NCBI GenBank assembly: GCA_021809365.1
Contig: JAKBAC010000109.1
Coordinates: forward strand, 1 to 11,457
Length of the DNA: 11,457 bases
Direction of reading: 5' to 3'
DNA from: Planctomycetota bacterium
GTDB taxonomy: Bacteria; Planctomycetota; Phycisphaerae; WQYP01
The notes under the pieces are model-generated. The model was given only the letters and a program-made list of their open reading frames with translations, ran no database searches and was not told the origin of the DNA. The translations under genes and the position numbers were made by a program. Numbering within the stretch: the first letter of the stretch is position 1; each line of letters starts with the position of its first letter. Shown here piece by piece: positions 6,320 through 11,457 of the stretch.

Positions 6320-7771
6320 CTATTGCAGCCGTCCAACCGCCCATTGATACAACGCGATAATAACCTGATCCTCCCAGCCGTTCACGTTGCCGTGATAATG
6401 ATTCACCATAATAGAGAAGACCATGCGGCGGTTCGGGAGAAACATATATCCGCTGATGGTGGAAGCGCCGGTGACATGGCCATCCTTGGCGCGGATAAAT
6501 CGGCGGATACCCGATCCGCGCAGACGATAAATCAGTGTGCCATGACCGGGCCGCGCCAGGCTGTGAATAAATACACTGCCATCAGGTTCCGATGCGATAT
6601 GCGCCAGCACGGTTGTTAATGCCGCGGGCGCAACATGATCATGATGCGACAGGCCGGAGCCATCGACCATCGTAGCCCAATTGGCGGGAATACCCAGCGT
6701 GCCAAGATAGGCGGTGATCGCGCGATCTCCATTATGCCAGCTTCCGGGCTGCCCGGTGGCATCATGCCCGAGCAGTTTGCAGAGGCATTCAGCCATGAGA
6801 TTGATGCTGTCGGTATTGGCCCGATAGAGAATTGCCGTCAGCGGCGTTTCATAGGTGGCCAGCAATTGCGGCTGAATATGTTTGGCCGCGGCGAGAGCCG
6901 ACAGCGGTGTGCGAAGCACCTGCCCGGAAATGGTTATTCCCGCATTGATCAGCGATTGCCGGAGCACGTTGCCGGTGTAAAGGCCCGGGTCATTAATGGT
7001 CACCTGCATGGGGTACAGGCCGGTCTGCCGGACGGTTCCGTGCATGAACAAATTATTGCTGCCGCGCGACCGCCAGAGCCATACACTTTGCGGCCCACGT
7101 CGCGCTTGGATACTCACGGGCGTGTACGATGTGGCGGGCGTCAGTGAAACACCGATGGTGCCATTCGCGTTCACCACCGGCACCCACTGCACGCAATTCA
7201 TGGCGAAGTTAAGCCCTCCCACCTGCGCTTCATACCAGTCCAGCCGCTGGGAATCGCCCGGGGGCCAGAGCGGATTGCGGAAATGATGATTAAAAATGTA
7301 ATCATCAACATATATATTATGAAATGCGGTATCGCCGATCGCCTTGAGATGCGCGGCCCAATTGTCAAACACGGTGGTGACTTTCCATCCCACTTGCGCA
7401 CAGAGCACCGGATCACCCAGCGCCGGATCGCCGCCGCCCACAATCACCAGATTATTTCCAACCCGATACAGACGCGTCTGGAGCATGCCATGCGGCCCGA
7501 GATGATCGAAGGCATCGGAAGTGGTCAGCAACTTGCCGCAACTGCCCGGCATCAGGGGTAAATCCGGATTGTAACTGTATATGGGAACGGCCCGCCCATG
7601 CCGCAATTCCGCCAGATTAATGGCCACCTGCCCGCCCTGAAGCTGCGGATTACGCAACAAGTCGGCAATCCGCCCGGCCAGCGTCTGAGCGCCCGCCGGA
7701 GCCACCGCCATCAGAGACATCACCACAACTGCAAGCGTAAAACGTTTAACAGAAATTTCCGTTCGGTACAT
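6320..7771 (-). CDS. dacB: D-alanyl-D-alanine carboxypeptidase/endopeptidase, S13 (PBP4 type)
   Basis: Periplasmic penicillin-binding protein that removes terminal D-Ala from peptidoglycan stem peptides and can cut D-Ala-mDAP cross-links. The 483-aa length is close to E. coli DacB (477). A signal peptide is clear: basic start, hydrophobic FTLAVVVMSLMAVA, and a likely cut after APAGA near residue 28. Active-site motif SxxK is Ser77-Cys-Gly-Lys80 (MPGSCGKLLTT), and VGGGDPAL (111-118) is a family signature. SxN is Ser322-Ile-Asn324, and VDGSGLS is at 369-375. The third motif reads Lys429-Asp-Gly431 in AKDGHVTGASTISGY, where the family normally has KTG. The fold around it is intact, so the change looks like true substitution in place rather than a frame error, and activity or antibiotic binding may be altered. 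The start at 7771 lacks a strong ribosome binding site. Its transcript probably continues into the amidohydrolase. Confidence 0.93.
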   Translation of the reverse strand: MYRTEISVKRFTLAVVVMSLMAVAPAGAQTLAGRIADLLRNPQLQGGQVAINLAELRHGRAVPIYSYNPDLPLMPGSCGKLLTTSDAFDHLGPHGMLQTRLYRVGNNLVIVGGGDPALGDPVLCAQVGWKVTTVFDNWAAHLKAIGDTAFHNIYVDDYIFNHHFRNPLWPPGDSQRLDWYEAQVGGLNFAMNCVQWVPVVNANGTIGVSLTPATSYTPVSIQARRGPQSVWLWRSRGSNNLFMHGTVRQTGLYPMQVTINDPGLYTGNVLRQSLINAGITISGQVLRTPLSALAAAKHIQPQLLATYETPLTAILYRANTDSINLMAECLCKLLGHDATGQPGSWHNGDRAITAYLGTLGIPANWATMVDGSGLSHHDHVAPAALTTVLAHIASEPDGSVFIHSLARPGHGTLIYRLRGSGIRRFIRAKDGHVTGASTISGYMFLPNRRMVFSIMVNHYHGNVNGWEDQVIIALYQWAVGRLQ

Positions 7772-7857
7772 CCATGCACACTCTTATAAACACATCCAAT
7801 GACCATCCGGACAATCCGGAATATTATGTCCGCCAATTGAGCACACCACGGCTCACC

Positions 7858-7892
7858 GGGACGCTGGTTAGCGCCACCAACCGGAACGTCCC
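7858..7892. other. Long hairpin between phosphomannomutase and dacB
   Basis: GGGACG (7858-7863) pairs with CGTCCC (7887-7892), and inside it CTGGTT (7864-7869) pairs with AACCGG (7879-7884) with one G-T pair. The result is a 12-bp stem interrupted by a two-base AA bulge and capped by a 9-base loop. It lies 55 bases beyond the phosphomannomutase stop and 87 bases before dacB. No T run follows on either strand, so it may stabilise or process a joint transcript rather than end it. A smaller CCGGA-CAA-TCCGG hairpin is at 7807-7819. Confidence 0.5.
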
Positions 7893-7947
7893 CGAAATCA
7901 GAGATTCCGCACCATGCCGATAATATGTATACGCCGATTCCGCGCGT

Positions 7948-9324
7948 TTAGTGCGATACCGGTGTGCCAAGCTGCTGGCCAACCTCATCAAGCTTCTTTT
8001 TCAAAGTTTCAGCGGTATTGGCTTCCAGATTCAACCGCAGCAGCGGCTCGGTGTTGCTCTTGCGAATGTTGAACCACCAGGTGTCATATTCCACCGTGAT
8101 TCCATCAAGATAATCAATGGCCGCGTCTTTGTACCGCTGAGCCAAACCGGCGATGATGCCATCTTTATCCGCAACCTCATAATTGATCTCGCCGCTGCTA
8201 TGCCAACGCAACAGCGGCTTAAGCACATGACTTACCGGAGTGTCGTAACGCGAGAGCACGGATGTCATACAGGCGAACGCGATGGCACCGCTGTCACAAT
8301 TGAAGTTGTCACGAAAATAAAAGTGTCCGGAAAGCTCGCCTCCAAATACGCCCTTGCTGTCCGCGAGGGCCTTTTTCATAAACGCATGGCCCACGCGTTC
8401 GCGCCGTGGTATTCCACCGGCATTCTGAATTTCCTCCTTAACCACTCGGCTGGAACGCAGATCATAAATCACCGCTGCGCCCGGATTGGTCTTCAGAAAA
8501 TATTTCGCCAGCAAGGCCGTAACGATGTCGCAGCGAATAACGCGGGCCTGCTCATCAACAAAAATGCAGCGGTCGGCATCCCCATCAAAGCACACGCCCA
8601 GGTCCGCCGCGTTGGACAGCACCGCCTCCTGCAGTTGCCGCAGATTGGCATCCACCAATGGATTAGGCTCATGCTTGAATGAACCGGTGACATCCATGTT
8701 CAGCGGAATGATGTTGAGATTGGGCTGATCCATGAATATGTCGCGGATGAATTTGGCGGCCATGCCATTGCTGGCATCCACGACCACCTTCAGCGGCCGC
8801 GCGAGTTTCAAAAAATGCAGGACGTGGCCTTTGTACGGTATTTTCAGATCGATATGTTCAATGGATCCGAATTGCGCGGGCGGATTTTTCCGCATGGAGA
8901 ATACCAGCCGCTTGATTTCCTGCAGGCCGGTATTTTCGCCGATGGGCCGGGCATGGACGCCGCTGATTTTGAATCCATTGTAATTCGCCGGATTATGCGA
9001 GGCGGTGGTCTGCACTCCGCCGCAGCATCCCAGGTGGTTAATCGCAAAATAAATCAAGGGCGTGTCAATAAGACCGATATCAATACACCCCGTACCCGTG
9101 GAGCGTATTCCCTCAATAAGCGCCTGGCTAAGCGAGGGGCTGCTAAGGCGCATATCCCGGCCGACGATCACCATATTTTTTCGCGGATCAGCCTTGGCCA
9201 GGCCGGTGAGATTCATACGCATAAACTGCGCACAGGCATAGCCGATCTTCCAAGCCAACTCCTCATCAAGTTGCTCGGGATAGATTCCCCGCACGTCGTA
9301 AGCCTTAAATACTTTTTCGTCCAT
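7948..9324 (-). CDS. manB: Phosphomannomutase/phosphoglucomutase
   Basis: Alpha-D-phosphohexomutase of the AlgC/ManB type that interconverts 6-phospho and 1-phospho mannose or glucose through a phosphoserine, feeding GDP-mannose or UDP-glucose synthesis for envelope polysaccharides. The 458-residue length fits. KAYDVRGIYP (7-16) opens domain 1. TTASHNPANYNG (106-117) contains the phosphorylated Ser109. The magnesium loop DGDADR is at 247-252. The sugar-specificity loop GELSGH is at 329-334, and the Glu-Ser pair there is typical of enzymes that accept both mannose and glucose. RKSNTEPLLR (421-430) is the phosphate-binding loop of domain 4. ATG 9324 is preceded by GAGGA six bases upstream. It is first of four minus-strand genes and 176 bases ahead of dacB. 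Glucosamine mutase (GlmM) is unlikely, given the GELSGH and C-terminal motifs. Confidence 0.95.
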   Translation of the reverse strand: MDEKVFKAYDVRGIYPEQLDEELAWKIGYACAQFMRMNLTGLAKADPRKNMVIVGRDMRLSSPSLSQALIEGIRSTGTGCIDIGLIDTPLIYFAINHLGCCGGVQTTASHNPANYNGFKISGVHARPIGENTGLQEIKRLVFSMRKNPPAQFGSIEHIDLKIPYKGHVLHFLKLARPLKVVVDASNGMAAKFIRDIFMDQPNLNIIPLNMDVTGSFKHEPNPLVDANLRQLQEAVLSNAADLGVCFDGDADRCIFVDEQARVIRCDIVTALLAKYFLKTNPGAAVIYDLRSSRVVKEEIQNAGGIPRRERVGHAFMKKALADSKGVFGGELSGHFYFRDNFNCDSGAIAFACMTSVLSRYDTPVSHVLKPLLRWHSSGEINYEVADKDGIIAGLAQRYKDAAIDYLDGITVEYDTWWFNIRKSNTEPLLRLNLEANTAETLKKKLDEVGQQLGTPVSH

Positions 9325-9869
9325 ATTTGTTCCTCATCAACTTCCCGTAACGCGACACCTGCCGCCGTTGCGCGATTCCGGCACGGAAACATCGCCAGTG
9401 CCATTACCACCGAATTCGGCCTGGATAGCACACGCCCAAACCGGCGGGCGGGCAACCATACCACTCCGCCGCCGAGTGGAGCCATCATGGTATCGCAGAC
9501 CACGCCGATATTCTACAGCCCATCAGAGATTGGCGGATGCTGACTGGGCCTGTGGCCGTTTCTGCTTAAAGGAGAGCCGCTGCGGCGGCTGGAGCAGTTG
9601 AGCAGCAGAGCGTCGAGCTGTCGCTGTGGCGACGACGGGGGGGAGCCACAGGTCACAGGCCACAGAGGGCGACGCGACGACGACCACGGCGACGAAACTT
9701 GCCACGACGTAACAGATTGCGACATGATGTTTAGCGGGCGAGGCGGCCTCACCGCGCTTTAGGGATGAATATATTATGGGCAGTCGCCTATTAATCCGGA
9801 GTGGGCGCGGTGCTGTACCGTTGCGGATCAGGTTGTTGGATCTTTTCGTGACCTGCCGGTTTTCGTGGC
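9325..9869. other. Gene-poor stretch with low-complexity GC-rich core
   Basis: Apart from the ribosome binding site of the mutase on the minus strand, I find no supportable gene here. The core at about 9580-9720 is rich in CGA/CGACG and GCAG units and in short repeats, including three consecutive 7-mers GCCACAG, GTCACAG, GCCACAG (9645-9665). Open frames here are long mainly because of this composition. Around 9765-9780 the sequence becomes AT-rich (GAATATATTAT), which could hold a plus-strand promoter for the genes that follow, but no clear box pair is seen. Confidence 0.4.
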
Positions 9870-9972
9870 ACGGCGATCATCATTGACGAAAAAACGCCGC
9901 TTGACGGCTATTTCCACGCTGGGTAACGTGATGGCGTACATCGGGGATGACAATGCCAATGGGTCGAGGCAT
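9870..9972 (-). pseudogene. Truncated, frameshifted IS200-like/RAYT transposase N-terminus
   Basis: From the ATG at 9972 the minus strand encodes MPRPIGIVIPDVRHHVTQRG followed by NSRQAAFF. This is the signature start of the REP-associated tyrosine transposases (Y1 transposase family, RAYT), where relatives read close to M-RP-RIVIPG--HHVTQRGN-RQ-VFF. The frame then hits a stop at 9880. Removing one T from the run of six T at the FF codons gives FFVNDDRR, again matching family members of the FFVDDDRR type. Homology ends by about 9870. The catalytic tyrosine and the HUH histidines of the remaining >100 residues are absent. It is therefore a relic. Its first codons lie antisense to the beginning of the next plus-strand gene, which may have been disrupted by it. 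Confidence 0.75.
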
Positions 9973-10546
9973 GACGTACAAATTGCTATCATCCGGTCCG
10001 GGTGTCACACAACAGGCGGCTGTCCGTAGATTCGCCTTCAAGGTTACTGGACACTCACCGCCGTTTACGGTGACCGGGGATGAGGGGCAGCAAATTGGGG
10101 TAAACGGCGCGAGCTTCCCCGGAACGATCAGCTTCACCTTGCCAGCAAATGGGACCGACCAGAATCACGTCTTGGATGCAAATGTTGGGGCTTCCACAGG
10201 CGCAGAGAGTCCCAGCTCGTGGCTGGGATGGTTGGCTGCGAAGTTATCTAATAATTTCGGCTACGGATTCGTTACCATATCGGATCAATCGAGCTTCACA
10301 AATACCGCTCCGCCGGATAATTCGCGGGTCGTCGGTGGCAAGGTGGTGGATGACTCACAGTTTACCGCGACTTGGACCGACACCTTGACTATCAGCCTCC
10401 AGCTTGGCATCATGGGTTTTACGATAGGTTCGAGCATACCGATCTACACCCACACGCAGACCCTTGGGAGCTACATTCGCGACGTGGAGTTCAGCGGATT
10501 TCCGAATTCCAATGACGTTGCGATCTCAGCCTCGTTGGCGAAATAG
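9947..10546 (+). CDS. Unrecognised beta-rich protein
   Basis: I do not recognise this 199-residue protein. It has no clear signal peptide or membrane segment. It is rich in Thr, Ser, Gly, Asn and Val in alternating patterns (for example FTVTGDEGQQIGV, FPGTISFTLPANGT, WTDTLTISLQLGIMGFTIGS), which suggests beta strands, as in surface or secreted domains. The start is doubtful. ATG 9947 has GGGG directly against it, and ATG 9953 has GGGGA at better distance. The first nine codons lie over the antisense transposase relic, so the original N-terminus may have been lost and this may be a C-terminal remnant. It ends eight bases before the next gene, which has a good ribosome binding site, so the two look co-transcribed. 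Confidence 0.55.
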   Translation: MTMPMGRGMTYKLLSSGPGVTQQAAVRRFAFKVTGHSPPFTVTGDEGQQIGVNGASFPGTISFTLPANGTDQNHVLDANVGASTGAESPSSWLGWLAAKLSNNFGYGFVTISDQSSFTNTAPPDNSRVVGGKVVDDSQFTATWTDTLTISLQLGIMGFTIGSSIPIYTHTQTLGSYIRDVEFSGFPNSNDVAISASLAK

Positions 10547-10554
10547 GGGCGAAC

Positions 10555-11115
10555 ATGGAAAAAGTCAAAACGGAACAGATGCCACCGAAGGGGCTTGTGG
10601 CGCATTTTCAGGAGTGGAAGTGGTGGTACTTTGTGCTATTCTTGGTCGTCGCCTCGATCGTATCAAATTCTCTGTATGAGACAGTTTGGAGAAAGCCGCC
10701 TGGACAGGGATGGGTTGCTTCAGTGACACTGGAACTGCCAAAGCGGGTTGACTGTCATTTAAGGGATGTTGTACACCTGCGCTGGGAGTGGAACTCACGG
10801 AGCGAATCCGACGCTTCCTACACCGGCACAGAGAATTGGCAAATCGTTAACATTGGCCCGAAACGGGTGCTGTGGTTAATGGATACGCCATTGGGTCCCT
10901 CCGAGACCCATGCCCCATCGTTTTGTGTGTTGATAACCCGGGGGAAGGATGGTACGGTGGTGATTTACCCCGAAAACATGCATCCCGTGATCAAGGTTCC
11001 CAGTGCCGCGGATTATAATCTGGTTTCAACGATTTCGGGGCGATCCTCGCTGGTGGAATTGCTGCTGCGTCCGAGATCCGGAATATCGAGGAGTTCGCCA
11101 ACCCTGCCGCATTGA
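10555..11115 (+). CDS. Unrecognised single-pass membrane protein
   Basis: A 186-residue protein of unknown family. Residues 1-22 are hydrophilic. Residues about 23-41 (WWYFVLFLVVASIVSNSLY) are one membrane segment, so the ~145 residues after it are probably outside the cytoplasm. The start is supported by AGGGGC about six bases before ATG 10555, and the gene lies eight bases after its neighbour. The soluble part is Trp- and Val-rich with no motif I know. From about residue 162 (Gly at the GGGG run, 11037-11040) the reading frame looks doubtful: the Arg/Ser/Pro-rich end is less protein-like than the frame shifted by one base. The stop at 11115 may therefore be the product of a frameshift. Confidence 0.6.
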   Translation: MEKVKTEQMPPKGLVAHFQEWKWWYFVLFLVVASIVSNSLYETVWRKPPGQGWVASVTLELPKRVDCHLRDVVHLRWEWNSRSESDASYTGTENWQIVNIGPKRVLWLMDTPLGPSETHAPSFCVLITRGKDGTVVIYPENMHPVIKVPSAADYNLVSTISGRSSLVELLLRPRSGISRSSPTLPH

Positions 11116-11332
11116 CGCCACAGCGGAGCTGCAACCGCTTCTGGAGCAATGCAGCTACCTTGCCCGGCACAGCAATCAGGCGTGGGGCGTCGGCGAGCAC
11201 GCGGGTTATGGCAGTGCGAAGGTGCTTCGGGCGTTGGCCAAACGGAAGGAGGAATTCGGAATATGCGACTGGTTTATGGTTGTGTCGGAGTGCATATGTG
11301 GAGGATTATTCCCCCTGCATGGTGTGTGGTGA
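11111..11332 (+). pseudogene. Probable frame-displaced C-terminal part of the membrane protein gene
   Basis: In the frame starting at ATT 11111 the sequence reads as a convincing protein (AELQPLLEQCSYLARHSNQA, then GYGSAKVLRALAKRKEEFG, to a TGA at 11330-11332), with codons ending mostly in G or C. The frame has no good start codon of its own; GTG 11003 would add an implausible Arg/Trp/Cys-rich lead. Between 11037 and 11111 a third frame also looks reasonable (GAILAGGIAAASEIRNIEEF). The simplest reading is one gene broken by two small indels, one in the GGGG run and one near 11105-11112. Alternatives are sequencing errors or a separate overlapping gene. Confidence 0.35.
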
Positions 11333-11334
11333 TC

Positions 11335-11368
11335 CTAGTGCTCTGTTCCACCCATAATTACGGGTGGA
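11335..11368. repeat. Second copy of the palindrome, right arm cut off
   Basis: Positions 11335-11368 match the first 34 bases of the 46-bp palindrome at 3968 with one change (CCCATAATTACGGG against CCCGTAATTACGGG). The left arm is complete. The right arm stops after GGGTGGA, and the expected remainder (ACAGAGCACTAG without its first A) is replaced by TTGGCCTC. The break is sharp at 11368/11369, as expected if something was inserted into the palindrome or if the end was deleted. Confidence 0.8.
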
Positions 11369-11457
11369 TTGGCCTCAAACCGGCCAGATGCCAGGAGTCG
11401 GCGGCGAGAACCGGGTTCGTAAACCCCTTGAGCCGACGCGACGCCGCAGATGGCCGG
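11369..11457. other. Sequence after the interrupted repeat, able to fold into nested stems
   Basis: No stop-delimited gene can be assigned before the window ends. CCGGCCA (11380-11386) pairs with TGGCCGG (11451-11457), GCGGCG (11401-11406) with CGCCGC (11442-11447), and GGGTT (11413-11417) with AACCC (11422-11426). The three stems are nested. This is more order than expected for random DNA, although GC-rich sequence folds easily. It might be a structured non-coding end of a mobile element or part of a larger RNA; the window edge cuts it. Confidence 0.4.

Noticed and set aside
7951..8682. Plus-strand open frame of 243 codons opposite the phosphomannomutase
   Set aside because: It lies wholly antisense to a gene with clear catalytic motifs, has no ribosome binding site and no recognisable protein. 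It is a by-product of codon bias on the other strand. The same holds for 8815-9543, 5726-6169, 6635-7147 and 601-1029.
9513..9752. Minus-strand open frames, one (9523-9705, GTG start) beginning with a signal-peptide-like run of Ala and Val
   Set aside because: The hydrophobic run comes from the CGA/CGACG low-complexity block (GTCGTC codons). There is no ribosome site, and the rest is Gln/Ser/Arg-rich without a motif.
11263..11457. Plus-strand frame open to the window edge, with AAGGAGG upstream of ATG 11263, GGAG before ATG 11296 and a lipobox-like LVLCS
   Set aside because: The lipobox-like stretch is encoded by the palindrome copy at 11335-11368 itself, and the sequence after it does not look like protein. 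A chance frame created by the repeat is more likely, though it cannot be excluded without the sequence beyond the edge.

Overview
The window reads as a moderately GC-rich bacterial chromosome fragment with ordinary housekeeping and envelope genes on both strands and a more worn, accessory right end. Nothing in it fixes the taxon. The mix of a PAS-containing PhoR-type kinase, a soluble ferritin-like acyl-ACP desaturase, an S13 peptidase and an IS200-like/RAYT relic is compatible with Planctomycetota or a similar free-living Gram-negative lineage, but this is a weak inference. There is no tRNA, rRNA, CRISPR array or intact transposase.

Left part (1-4013): a PhoR-like sensor histidine kinase on the minus strand has no response regulator beside it. 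It is divergent from a plus-strand pair, an acyl-ACP desaturase with all six di-iron ligands and the release-factor glutamine methyltransferase PrmC. About 55 bases after prmC lies a perfect 46-bp palindrome.

Middle part (4255-9324): four minus-strand genes, in transcription order phosphomannomutase/phosphoglucomutase, a secreted D-Ala-D-Ala carboxypeptidase of the DacB (PBP4) type, a COG0402 amidohydrolase/deaminase, and a small cupin. The first two fit sugar-nucleotide supply and peptidoglycan trimming. The last two are metabolic enzymes of unknown substrate. The gaps carry hairpins but no classical terminator with a U-run. DacB has an unusual KDG where the family has KTG.

Right part (9325-11457): about 620 bases without a convincing intact gene, holding GC-rich low-complexity DNA and a truncated, frameshifted N-terminus of an IS200-like/REP-associated (RAYT) transposase. 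Next come two closely spaced unrecognised plus-strand genes, a beta-rich protein and a single-pass membrane protein whose downstream sequence looks frameshifted. Near the window edge is a second, interrupted copy of the palindrome, followed by sequence that folds into nested stems. Palindrome, RAYT relic, broken genes and structured edge together suggest past or present small mobile element activity. The most interesting open question is what the palindrome is and what interrupted its second copy.
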